Assembly (NCBI GenBank): GCA_038030265.1 | Contig: CM075939.1 | Location: 54,975,253 to 55,039,252, forward strand | DNA from: Corythucha ciliata | Lineage: Eukaryota > Arthropoda > Insecta > Hemiptera > Tingidae | Length of the DNA stretch: 64,000 nucleotides | Direction: 5' to 3' | Shown here: positions 1-11,169 of the stretch, one piece after another | Layout: each line of letters opens with the position of its first letter | Numbering within the stretch: the stretch's first letter is position 1 | Notes under the pieces: model-generated | Database searches by the model: none | What the model was told of the DNA's origin: nothing | The model's input: only the letters and a program-made list of their open reading frames with translations | Program-made: the position numbers and the translations under genes

Positions 1-761
1 AAAAGTGCTAATCCCCTGCTATGAAACTTGAAAAATCGGTAATTTACTGCTAAAATTGAGGAAATCGCCAAAACTCGTGGAAAATTAAGAAATATCGCTC
101 ACGGGATAAAAACGCTACTTTGCTGCTAAAGAAAAGAAAATGCGCAAATTCATGGATATGAGTTGTGGGGGAGGGGGGGGGAACTGCTAATCCGCGACTG
201 AAATTAAGAAGAACGATAAACGCGGCCAAAATTAAGGAAAATAAGCGCTGATTTGCGGGTAAAGTTGACAAAAAGCACTCACTCATGGCTAAAATAATTA
301 AATCCGCGTGTTAAACTGGTCATAAGCGCTAATTGGCCGACTGAAAAGGTGAAATAGCGCTGATTCATGGTCTCGCAATGTTGCTTCCAGACTAAAATTG
401 AGAAAAAAATCGCTGATTCGCGGTGCATGGTTGCCATTCTACGAATAAATTGTGGAAATCAACGCAAAAGGTTTTTTTTTTTTTTGGTGAAAAATCCGCT
501 AATTCGCGGGTAAAACTGAGAAAACTTGCGCATGGTGAACCAAAAAAATCCCAATTTGTGGAAAGCCCTCTACGACGAGGCTTATTTATGAGGAAAACAC
601 TTAAGAAAAACGTAATGTTTAGCTAAAACTGAAAAAAGTGCTAATCCCCTGCTAAAAAAAATTGAGGAAAACGCTAAAACTCGCGGAAAATTAAGAAACA
701 TCACTGATCACGGGATAAAAACGCTGCTTTGCTGCTAAAATTGGGAAAATGCGCAAATTCA
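1..761 (+). repeat. Family A degenerate ~30-bp array, plus orientation
   Basis: A string of diverged units of about 30 bp with the core GCTAATTCGCGG then CTAAAATTGAGAAAAA. The block contains two related stretches: 1-372, and 630-761 which restarts with the same sequence (AAAAGTGCTAATCCCCTGCT in the first copy). The first 370 bp are also present, inverted and well conserved, at about 34315-34690, so this is part of a dispersed repeat longer than the 30-bp unit. The second copy is interrupted after position 761 and resumes at about 3314. Short ORFs here reflect a unit length divisible by three and are not considered genes. No function is claimed. Confidence 0.85.
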
Positions 762-956
762 ATATTATGACGTCGGGTAATTAATTCCGCTAACAATTAA
801 TTATAGAAGTCGCCCCTCCCAGGGAAAAATTTACAAGAGATCCCTACACAAAAAAAAAGGGAGCCCTCCAGGTGGGGGAAAAGTTGGAAAGGGACCACCC
901 GGTCAACCCACTGAGCCACCCGAACGGGTGGGAGTGGGCGGAAACCACCCACCGAC

Positions 957-963
957 TATATAA
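957..963 (+). promoter_or_regulatory. TATA box of the LTR-like insert
   Basis: TATATAA within a GC-richer context, 5' of GAGCGCCGGCACTCC, near the left end of the insert at 762-3313. Its placement suits an LTR U3 promoter driving transcription rightward through the repeats. The role is inferred from position and motif only. Confidence 0.4.
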
Positions 964-1386
964 CCCGAGCGCCGGCACTCCAAAAATCACTTCGTGTCGA
1001 GAAGTAAACGGGAAACACCTCAGCAACCTGGACCAGATCTTCAGCCTGCAATTGGACCACTCGACTGGGAAGCAGTACGACCCTCCGCGGTTTCTACGAC
1101 TGGGAACTCCAGAACCCACGACGATCCGGAAGTACAACAACGACGACGCAGTCTTCCCGAAGCGAAGGATCGCTCACCAAAAATCACGCCGTACGGGAAA
1201 ACGTCCAGCGGTCAATTGAGACGACTCTTGACCGTTCGTGACGTCACACCCTACCAAGGCATCCACAGGCAAGGCCTATTGGGAACCTTTCGGACCCTTC
1301 AGTGATTCGATCCTGACCGGTTGGTATAAGGCTGACCCTGACCGAGGCCTCTTACCCCGTTTTGTTTTTTTCCTGACCAGTGGGAC

Positions 1387-3040
1387 GGATAACCTTACGG
1401 GAACCTTCCAAGTCGATATATCCGTCGAGAAGACTCCGGACACTTGTTAAAGGAAAACCCGTTACCTAACAGGCTACCCATAGCCAGTGTTTTTCTTTTT
1501 TTTCTCTGACCAGTGGTGCGGGTAACCTTACGGGAACCTTCCAAGCTCTACTCCGTTCAGAAGACTCCGGACGCTTGTTGAAGTGGAAACCCTATTGTGG
1601 ATTAAACCGCCCCTGGCTCAAGTCGTCCTAAACCGGACGCATAGCTCCAAGTGAATTGGACGGATAACCTTACGGGAACCTTCCAAGTTCGACATATCCG
1701 TTGAGAAGACTCCGGACACTTGTTGAAGGGAAACCCTATTGGGGATTAAACCGTCATTTTTTTTAAGTCGTCAGTAACCTGACGCATAGATCAAAACCGA
1801 ACAGTCGGATAACCTTGCGGGAACCTTCCAAGTTCGACATATCCGTTGAGAAGACTCCGGTCGCTTGTTGAAGGAAAAGCCTATTGTGGATTAGACCGTC
1901 ACTGTTAACCGATCGGACCGGCAGGATAACCTTACGGGAATCTTCCAAGCTCTACTCCGTTGAGAAGACTCCGGACGCTTGTTGAAGTGGAAACCCTATT
2001 GAGGAACTGACCGCCGATAGGCATCCGTGCCAAAACCGTAGAGAAGACTCCGGTTATTCTTTTATTCATTCCCCTAACCTCGGTGGAGCTTGATAGATAC
2101 TACGGGGCTTAGCGATACTTGTGTCTGCCCCAGAATTCATCGAGTAAGACCGATCCTGTCCGAACCTTTCCCTATCCTTGCCGAACTCGGCGAAGAAGAC
2201 GCTGCGGACAACAACAAGGGACGCTAACGGACCGTTAGCCTAACAGGCTACCCATAGCCAGTGTTTTTCTTTTTTTTCTCTGACCAGTGGTGCGGGTAAC
2301 CTTACGGGAACCTTCCAAGCTCTACTCCGTTGAGAAGACTCCGGACGCTTGTTGAAGTGGAAACCCTATTGTGGATTAAACCGCCCCTGGCTCAAGTCGT
2401 CCTAAACCGGACGCATAGCTCCAAGTGAATTGGACGGATAACCTTACGGGAACCTTCCAAGTTCGACATATCCGTTGAGAAGACTCCGGACACTTGTTGA
2501 AGGGAAACCCTATTGGGGATTAAACCGTCATTTTTTTTAAGTCGTCAGTAACCTGACGCATAGATCAAAACCGAACAGTCGGATAACCTTGCGGGAACCT
2601 TCCAAGTTCGACATATCCGTTGAGAAGACTCCGGACGCTTGTTGAAGGAAAACCCTATTGTGGATTAGACCGTCACTGTTAAAGTCGTCATACACTTGAC
2701 GCATTTATAAAACCGGACCGGCAGGATAACCTTGCGGGAACCTTCCAAGTTCGACACATCCGTTGAGAAGACTCCGGACGCTTGTTGAAGGGAAACCCTA
2801 CTGTGGACCTGACCACCGGTAGGCATTCGTGCCAGACCGTTGAGACGACTCCGGTCAACAGTTCTTCTCGTTCCCTCACCCCCGGTGGAACTCGATAGAT
2901 ACTACGGGGCTTAGCGACACTTGTGTCTGCCCCAGAATTCATCGAGCAAGACCGATCCTGCCCGAACCTTTCCCTGTCCTTGCCGAACCCGGCGAAGAAG
3001 ACACTACGGACAGCACCAAAGGACGCTAACGCACCGTTAG
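1387..3040 (+). repeat. Two-level tandem repeat inside the LTR-like insert
   Basis: Nine copies of a core beginning GGATAACCTTACGGGAACC and continuing to GAGAAGACTCCGGACGC start near 1387, 1520, 1662, 1807, 1924, 2295, 2436, 2581 and 2723, spaced mostly 115-150 bp apart. They are organised in a larger duplication: 1467-2240 is repeated as 2241-3040, very similar base for base and offset about 774 bp (both copies carry the GATAGATACTACGGGGCTTA segment near 2092 and 2891). This is more GC-rich than its surroundings. Internal subrepeats are known in the LTRs or leaders of some retroelements; the function here is unknown. Confidence 0.85.
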
Positions 3041-3228
3041 CTCGACAAGAGGATCTGCAACAGCGCGAAGGGACGCTACCAGACCGACAGTCGCGAATTC
3101 CACGCACCGGAACGACCAGAAACCATTAACGAAAAGAATTGTTATTATTTTTTCCGAAACAAAAGTTGTAAATCAGTTGTATTATATTGAGAATATATTG
3201 GGGCCTGTCACCCAAAGCAAACAACAGG

Positions 3229-3238
3229 TGGCGACCGT
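3229..3238 (+). other. Putative tRNA-Arg primer-binding site
   Basis: TGGCGACCGT lies two bases after an ACAACA end. It is complementary to the ACGGTCG-CCA 3' end of animal tRNA-Arg, the primer used by some Ty3/gypsy elements such as the mdg1/412 group. The match breaks down after ten bases, so it is either a short or decayed PBS or coincidence. Confidence 0.35.
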
Positions 3239-3313
3239 TAATTTCTTGCATCTTCAACCCTCATCTTCGGGTCGTCCGAACGACCCCCATTAAGCCACAC
3301 CGCGTCAAATAGC

Positions 3314-3625
3314 TATTGGGGGGGGGGGTCAAAACCGCTAATCCTCGGCTGAAATTAAGAAGAATGATACACGCGGCCAAAATTGAGAAAAGCGCTAATC
3401 TGCAGGTAAAGTTGACAAAAAGCACTCATTCATGTCAAAAATTGAGAAATTCGTGGCTTAAACTGGTCGTAAGCTGATTCGTGGCTAAAATAAGGAAAAG
3501 GCTAAGTAAAATTATATTTCTTGTTTATCAGAGACTTAGGGCGAAATTACCCCCTGCCATCCCTGTATAACGAGATTTCAATCTGATCTCCCCCTAGAAC
3601 AAATTCCTACCTACGCCACTGCATT
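3314..3625 (+). repeat. Family A array plus terminal module ending in CGCCACTG
   Basis: Family A units (3330-3515) continue the copy interrupted at 761. They are followed by a non-array module (about 3516-3625) containing AAAATTATATTTCTTG, a GAGACTTAGGG motif and an end reading CTACGCCACTG. The same module, in the other orientation, is found at 34205-34295 beside an inverted family A copy, and related versions occur at 9890-9995 and 14446-14545. It therefore looks like one end of a dispersed element. Read on the minus strand it begins CAGTGGCGTAGG, resembling hAT-type transposon ends. Confidence 0.6.
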
Positions 3626-6600
3626 GAGGGCAAGTGCACCAGGTAGACATTCATATTCAATGAGGAAGTTTCATGGGTCAGAACTTATTCATAAATCTAT
3701 TTTTTAAGGTTTTTTTTTATGCTAAAATAGAGCATAAATCGTGATCCGTTCGTAAAATAATCCAACAGTTAATAATTACGCGATTTTTGAAGTTTTAGGT
3801 CATTTCAAACACACCAGCTAGCTTGTTTGTGTCATATGCGCCTTCCGAAAAAAAAATTCGCCGGCAACGTAGCTGTCGGAGAGCGGTTTGTTGTGGTGTT
3901 TTGCCTTACTTTCTACAAGAGCTCTCCAATAATAAAATAACGGAGGATAGACAGATGAGCTATTTAGAGGCATGAAAAGGACAGAGAATACAACGACGAT
4001 TACGTTGCGGAAAATGTTCGTTTTGGCGGGATTTCAAATATGCCAACTTTTGTTGAGAAATAAAAAATATTTCTGAAGGGTTTTACATTTTTATTTATCT
4101 ATTTATACGGGGAAGTATTGATGTGCCCGAAAAAACCTATCGAATGGGAAAAGTTTCAGGACTGTTCCTCTAGTTGTGTGGTACTGTCGCCGGATCTCGG
4201 TCAGTGCACAACGTACTATTTTCGTCAGCGTTATTTTTCAGTAATGATTTATTTTGCATTTTTCTACAAATGAGCGGTTTGATTCGGGAGGTGTTTTTTT
4301 TTTTTTTATCTTTCTTCACAAAACGGCTGTTAATCATTCAGCCTTATTGTAACAATTACATTAGGTTCGCAAAGAGCCTGAAAGCCCTCAGCCTATTTGT
4401 AATAAGGCTAAAATGGTCTAGGCTGATTGAGAAAAAACAGATTTTTCTATAAAAAGGCGGCGTTTTACAAAAAAGGCTAGGATTTTTAGAAAAAGACTGA
4501 TTCGACAATAATATTGGGACACATATACAGCACACAACACAAGCATAGAGCTTGTGAACGGGCCTTTTAGGTTTTATTTCTTCATACAAAGAAATACCTA
4601 GAAAGTTTTTTGGTTTTTCATGAAGTCCAGAAAGTACGGCAAAGGAAACAACTAGGCGATAACTATTAATGACCTGAGGAGTCTGGATAGAAAAGAACCC
4701 CCCCCTTCCCATCAACCAACACATTTTTTGGCACACTGAAAAATTTCACTGAACAGGTCAGAACACTGTCGTGTCCACCGATGTATACCTGCTACCAAAG
4801 AAAAATGCCCCAATCGCATTCTGGGCGACGTGCCCGCCAATGAAATCAAACAACAGACTTTACACAAATTAGTATTTTGAATTTAAAAGTCAGTTACACT
4901 CATTCGCCAAAATTCAGTTTTGCGATGAAAGAGTGGAAGGGGGTGACCTCGTCGCCTGCTCCACCCGAAATGAATCGGGGGTAAATTAGGTCAAATAGAA
5001 CCCGGACCTATGTCAATGTTTTACGTGGGAGTTGGGAAAACGGTTGCCATAGTCACCCTCACTGAACTGAATATATACCCTCATGCTCCCAGGCACCGAA
5101 TTTAACAACAAATTAAACCCCTTGGGGCTCTGGAGTGTGCTGCCGGGAAAATCTTCCCAATAATGACAGCGACTACTAGCTTTATAACTTCATTTATGAT
5201 AAGCGTCGTTTAATACATTAGTGACCGCTTGCGATGGTTTTTACTTTATTTCGCCAGTTCATGGAGGGGTTGTTCTTATTTTCAGTGTTCTCATTGTCCT
5301 TAACAAGTCACTCAGTCGATAGACTCTGCGAACTGCGAAGGTGTGTGTTCACGAGGGGTCAATATGCATTTTTATGGGGTGAAAGACCTCCTGTGATGAT
5401 GACTTGGTAACAAAGTGACGTCGGTTAAAAAACTAAAAGGAAGGGGTTGAAACTCTTTACGCCCATAATCACAGCTTCGTTGTCGTTGTTGTATAGACTT
5501 GCTTTCAAAGTTTCAATTAAACACCGTCGACGTCAGACGGATGGGGGGGGGGGACAAAAGGTAGTAAAACAAGAAGAGATGTCTTGTTGCTAGAGACAGG
5601 GATAACCGGGAAATACTCCGGTTACAGCCAGACAAAATGAAAACAAAAATCTCATCAATCATTCTTATAATTAAATTCCTTTTCAATTAACGTTCCGAGT
5701 ATGAAAACTCACTCTCATCTACAAAATTGGATCTCACGAATAATATTTTTGATTTATTAAATCACTACATCCTGCTGTATTACCCCGAGAAGCAGTCTCG
5801 TTGATTAAACCTGGCAGTGTCTGGCATCTCGTGAGAATTTTAGAACTAACCGCCGTGATTGGGTGTTGATGCGAAGTGACTGATCATTGCTCACTCACGC
5901 AACAACTCTTTGCATTTTTATTTTAATTCACGAAATTATTATTCCAAGATTTTAAAAATCTCAAGCGTGACTCGCACAATTTATAGTGAAATACGTAATT
6001 TTTTGAATAAAACGGAATACGCATAAATAATTTAAATGAGCGTCCCAAGGAATTATTTTTGCTGCACGCAAAAGCGGGAGAAAAGGTTTATAAAAAAATT
6101 GGTTTGTAATAATTTTTAAAAGAATAGTCTCAAGGTAGAGACGCATACGAGAGCGGCCATCAGCCGGCCTGCTATGCGTATTTAGAGCGGTACTGTCAGA
6201 AACTGTAGCAAACAGTTGAGTTCGACAGAAAAATCGTGTATGGCCTGAAAATGTTGGTGAATCATCCCAGAAAATTCCTAAATATGATTTATAAATTAAC
6301 AGGAGTCGTCATCATAAGAGAAGCCTTGTATCGAGAAGATCAGTCCATCAAAGACTGAGGGACGTCCGATTCCTATGGGAGGAGGTTGCGGGGGATTTTG
6401 CGCACTGTCACTATGACGCGCGATGTACGTAAAAATAAAATGTGTCAATTCAATTCGAAGATTAGATAAAAAATAAAAACGATCTGGGACAATTCTATGA
6501 ATGGAGAATTCACACTTGAGGTCTCGACGACGCGAAAACGTTATTTACAGAATGTTCACGAGATTTGGGTGACAATAAAATTCAAGCATAGCGAGGAAAA

Positions 6601-7825
6601 TCGTCCAACCAATTTTACTACCTAGAAAATTCTCGTTGAATTACTTACCTTTCCAGCTGTGGTTCTATCAATTTATTTATTTATTTCTTTCTTTTGAGTA
6701 TTTTGAGACGACTCAACAGCCGCCTTACACTATAAACATAAAAACCGTTCGCGACCTCTGCCCGAATTTGTTCCTGGTTCTTTGGAGCCGGAAAATGCGC
6801 TTCACTCACACAACGAAGGGTCTTCAGAGTGGAATAAGGGACAATCCGTCAAGGATGAGGCTCAAGATGAGAAGAATAGAAAAAAAAAGATAGAAAGGAA
6901 CCCGTCGCTCCTTCCCTCGAAGAAGGAATGAGAGTCCCTTTTTTCCCTTTTTCTGTTATTCTCGCCCCTTCCCCTGCAACCTTATTCTATTTTATTTTTT
7001 CAACCCCTAAAACGTGCCTCCAACGTGTTGCCGACCAGTCTTTACTTTAAAATGTGTGAGTGAGGCTCAGACCCTTTCAGTTTCTGTATTGATTCAACCC
7101 CTTTTTGTGCGACCTTCAAATTCCTAGGGATGAATACTAATTTGAAAGATAATACTAATGGTAAATTCATAACCCGGTTAATGCTTGCATTCAACTACTG
7201 CAAGCCAGGAGGTTTTGAAATCGTAATTTTCGACAAAGTTGGACAAAGCTGTAAACCTTTTTTATCCCACCCTCCCTGGGGCAATATGTCCGACGCCGCA
7301 TAGCCCACGTGGAATAGGGGAAGTTTTGAAGCAGGTCAATAGGGCTTGTTTTGAAGTCTGGGGGAAGCGCAAAAAGAAGGACAAATGTATTACGTTACTC
7401 ACGTTAATACTCCCAACTGAAGAAAAGTCACGAAAAACTTCCCCTCCCCATTTCAAATTTCCGTAATTTATTAATTTGCCACCCATTACTCCATTATACA
7501 GCATTAGATAAGCCATTACTAGCCCCATAATAGATTTACCTACATGGCGTGTCTACGTTACGGTAACTGCCAATTGAATTTGACCTCATTATTACTAGAA
7601 ATAATTTTCTCTCGTCTCTCTACTTTCTCAAATTATAAGATTCAGTAAAGAAAAAAAAAAAATGTACATGTTCCAAAATAAACTTTATTTCATAATCCCC
7701 TTGTTGGGAGCATGCAAGGAATGAACAGGTTACTTACGGGCCATTCTTTTGCATTCAGCTAGTGAATTATGTCATTTGGGACTGCCCTTTAAGAGAGATA
7801 TAAGATAATTATTGCAATTCACACC
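3626..7825. other. AT-rich spacer without recognisable gene
   Basis: No ORF here has a recognisable domain; the longest, 126 codons at 4356-4736 on the minus strand, overlaps low-complexity sequence. The stretch contains scattered homopolymers, including an 11-base G run near 5544. No tRNA, rRNA or transposase-like sequence was seen. Confidence 0.6.
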
Positions 7826-8410
7826 CGAAATGGGCTGAGGGTTGATTATTGATCATGTGCGACCAAGAATTTTTTTGGATTTAGGGTTATGGAAATGTTG
7901 GTGTTTGAGGAATGAAGACTGCGTGATTGATGATTCACGGATTGTGTGGAGGACCACACGATACTTCCATGTTCCCGTTTTTGGCGTTCATCAATAATGC
8001 ATAAAAAAAAAAATAAACAAGAAAACTTCCATGGCCGTATCAATTTTTTTAGTGCTCCGACGCTTCCGATTTCATGCTGGTTAAAGGGTAACATGGGCGC
8101 GTTAGCCGAAAAATATGAAATAAAACTCGAGCGCCCATGTTACCCTTTAACCAGCATGAAATCAGAAGCGTCGGAGCACTAAAAAAATTGATACGGCCAC
8201 GGAAGTTTTCTTGTTTATTTATTTTTTTTTTTATGCATTATTGATGAACGCCAAAAACGGGAACATGGAAGTATCGCGTGGTCCTCCACACAATCCGTGA
8301 ATCATCAATCACGCAGTCTTCATTCCTCAAACACCAACATTTCCATAACCCTAAATCCAAAAAAATTATTGGTCGCACATAATCAATAATCAACCCTCAG
8401 CCCACATCGA
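7826..8410. repeat. Near-perfect long inverted repeat (hairpin), ~275-bp arms
   Basis: The left arm 7826-8100 is the reverse complement of the right arm 8131-8410, separated by a 30-bp loop (8101-8130). I find about five base substitutions (near 7853, 7863, 7961, 8032 and 8069 on the left) plus a length difference in the A/T run at about 8000-8012 versus 8215-8232. The arms are thus roughly 97-98% identical. The loop-proximal stem, GCGCCCATGTTACCC paired with its complement, is intact. A transcript from either strand would fold into a hairpin of about 270 bp. It may be a foldback transposon, a recent inverted duplication, or a hairpin-RNA locus feeding siRNA. No coding capacity is seen. Confidence 0.93.
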
Positions 8411-8474
8411 CTAATCTTCAATTACCCACCCTTATTAATCAACGACTATAACCATCAATCGTCCCTCAATTTTC

Positions 8475-8553
8475 AATCCTCCTTCAATCATTCGTCTTCG
8501 TTCTTTCATACAAAATCCTCCTTCAATTGTCTGTCTTCGTTCTTACATACCAA
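8475..8553 (+). repeat. Tandem duplication of ~39 bp
   Basis: ATCCTCCTTCAAT followed by a CGTCTTCGTTCTT-like segment occurs twice in a row (8475-8512 and 8513-8553) just outside the right arm of the large hairpin. The copies differ at a few bases. Function is unknown. Confidence 0.7.
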
Positions 8554-8894
8554 AAAATCAAAAAATATAAAACATAAAACAGTCCAAAATGCAATACTCA
8601 GTCGAAAACAGGTGATTTTAGGTCCTTTGACCATTTTGGAACAACAATTTCGAAAAGCTGTAGCCCGTTCCATATTCATCGTGGAAAACTACTTTACATA
8701 CAAAGTTTGTTAGAAATTTATTGCTCAACAAGTTTTGTGAGTGAAGATTTTCCTGTAAAGTAACTCATTTTCGGGATATTTAGAAGAAACTAAAAGAAGT
8801 GCTCAATAATTTTGGTTTTTGGGCTGCCAAAAAATTGTACGAGCTTTTCAGAGTTCGCATTTTTTTTCTCGAACACTTCTGACCTACACATACA

Positions 8895-9570
8895 AGATGG
8901 CAAAAAAATGCCCGTGAGTAACATGGAAGTTTTCGGCAACGTTGTAGTCAATTCGCATGGAAATTGTACGAGAAATCCGAACAAAATAGTTACAAAATTC
9001 CAGGACCAATTGTTTCGAGTTTAATACCGAAAATATTATTCCGCTACGGGAAGAGCAGGCCTGGAAAATGATTTACCTTCAAAACAAAGGTCATACTCGC
9101 GTTTTTCTTGCCAAGAAACCACTAGATTTAGATTACTATGTAAATCTGTGGCGAATAATTTTTAACGCAGTCACGTCAAATCTATCACCTCCCACAATTT
9201 TCTCTTAACCTCAGTTTTTTTTGGGTACAAATATTTGAAATTAAGATGCAAAGGGGCTCTAGAGGCCTTTTTTTGCAATTTCGACCGTCATTTTTTGCTA
9301 CTGGTCCTTTTGCGCTAAAAACGACGATTTTGGCAAAAAAAAATTGCATTTTTTCGGCAATATTGTGGTCAATTCGCAAGGAAATTTCACGAGGAATCCG
9401 AAAAAAATATCAAAAAAATTCTGGAATGACTTGTCCTGAAGTTATATCCAAAAACGACATTTCGGTACGGGGAGAACATGTCCGTTAAATGATTTTTTCT
9501 CAAAACAAAGGTCAGATTTGTGCTTCTCATACTAAGAAATAGCCAGGTTTTCATTTTCATGCAATTTATC
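8895..9570 (+). repeat. Diverged direct duplication, offset ~420 bp
   Basis: About 8895-9150 and 9325-9570 share ordered blocks: TTTTCGGCAA, a GTCAATTCGCA-GGAAATT block, an ATCCGAA-AAAATA block, and near the end TCAAAACAAAGGTCA and AAGAAA. Identity is moderate with indels, so the duplication is old. A weaker third match lies around 9620-9690 (GGGAACATGGGAGTAAAA), and a similar motif occurs near 19630-19650, suggesting a dispersed family. No conserved reading frame runs through both copies. Confidence 0.65.
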
Positions 9571-11169
9571 GAAAAAAAAAGCGACAGACCGACAATCCGA
9601 CTGCATGCCAAAAACCACTTTTTTCAACTTCCCGTAGGGAACATGGGAGTAAAAATTAAAAAAAAAGTAAAATTCCATGAAAAAGCAGCCCGTTGCATGA
9701 TGCCTGCCAAAAATGACTAAACGGTGGACTTTTCCTATAGGTATAACAATTTTAAGCTTCCAAAATATTTGCATTAATTATTATTATTATTAGTATTACT
9801 ATTGTTATTGCTATCCTCAAATAATTTTGTGAAAATACAAAAACCATAATGATTTATCATTTAAATGATTCACCTCATTACCGCCGTGCAGGTCTGCCTA
9901 CACATATCGGGACCCGGGGTGGATAACTCTATGAGAAATGAGACCCCTTAGTCTCTATAATATAAGCAAGAAATATAATTTGTAGGTAGCGTTAAACTAT
10001 TGATTTTTCCTTATTTTAGCACGACTTGGCAATACGTCTGCACCCTACTCGTCAATTAGGAACTTGCATGGGTCGGAATTTCTGGGGAGACATTTTTTTT
10101 TTTGGCTAGGTAGAACCTAAAAATGAACTTGTCGCAACAAAGTGCTCTCAAAATCGTGCCAATAATTATTAAATTGGTCATAAAAATTCATTAATTTTCG
10201 CACTCGGCACAACGCCTTGTGATTGGCTGAGTGTCAGTGACGTCACTTAGTTCGACTTTTTTCGAGTGACTGTTATTGGTATAGAGATTCATAGTTTCAT
10301 ACTCATTTTCTTTCGTTATTTTAAAATAATTTTACACATTAAAATGAAATTAAATTGTCCGTCTGAACTTACAGAAACTGGGCTCCGCAGAATAGGTATA
10401 GTACTTATAATCTCTTATCAAATTATCATTTCCTTCTTTTTGCCTTGTAGTTATCACCAATATCACTTTACGATCGCTGTTCCAAGTCCTATCTTATCTC
10501 ACTATTGCTATTACTTTCATTCATTTGCTTTGAGACGTAATAAAATATGTACAAATACTTCTTCGTGCCTCAATGCAACAGCACAACTTTAAAAACTCCG
10601 GAAAGACTATATAACGGTGCCTATGAATAACACAGCTCCGCCGAAGTGGTTCAAAGCATGCAGGCGAGAACAAAATGGTCCGGTTCTATCAATCTACAAG
10701 GTTCTTCTGACGTGAAGACTACTTTGACGTGAGTCAATTCAATTATTATATAATCATAAAGGTCGGAAGCCTTCAGTGGCTTCATTAGTTAGTTTCTTCT
10801 GGTTTTCTGGCTCTTCCTTTCTGAATGCGAAGGATGAAGTCAGGATAACGTTGCTCCGTTTCTTGATTCCTATAAGTCATTGAAACATTTTTCAGCTTGA
10901 AAATGACGTTGGTAACTTGACGTACCTGAGGTCGTTTTCACCTACTTCGAGGACTCGCATACGCGAAGCCGGGAGTTGTACCCTCTCGATTTGAGTACCA
11001 ACGGTCTCGACTGACGGGTAAGCATTGTGGAAGCACCAATAGATTTGTTTGGTCACATGATAGTACTATATATTAAGCGTCTCTGCTCTTTCAAAGAGTA
11101 AGTAAAACAGTAGAGAGGAAAAAACTATTATTCACCGTACAACTAGTCTGAGAGCCTCCATAAATCACG
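9571..11169. other. Spacer; short trinucleotide run and a dispersed terminal module
   Basis: Contains a TTA-type trinucleotide-rich run (about 9777-9812) and, at about 9890-9995, a copy of the module seen at 3516-3625 and 34205-34295 (GACCCCTTAGTCTCT then AAGAAATATAATTT). A 108-codon ORF at 10266-10592 is hydrophobic and low-complexity and is not recognised. No gene can be supported. Confidence 0.55.

Larger units (their letters stand above)
762..3313 (+). mobile_element. LTR-like insertion (~2.55 kb) splitting a family A repeat
   Basis: The family A copy at 630-761 and its continuation at 3314-3515 correspond to one uninterrupted stretch in the copies at 1-372 and 34315-34690, so about 2.55 kb has been inserted. 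A possible TATT duplication lies at 763-766 and 3314-3317. Inside are a TATA box (957-963), a long internally repetitive region, and near the right end a sequence ending ACAACA (to 3226), followed by TGGCGACCGT at 3229-3238, which matches the primer-binding site expected for tRNA-Arg. This arrangement fits one long retroviral-type LTR of about 2.4 kb plus PBS and a short stub of leader. No gag or pol reading frame is present. The LTR start is not defined (a TG at 768 is one option). It could instead be another kind of repeat carrying a chance PBS match. Confidence 0.4.

Noticed and set aside
1..761. Family A arrays as a CRISPR-like array (regular ~30-bp period)
   Set aside because: Units are degenerate and contiguous, without constant repeats separated by unique spacers, no cas genes are present, and the context is eukaryotic.
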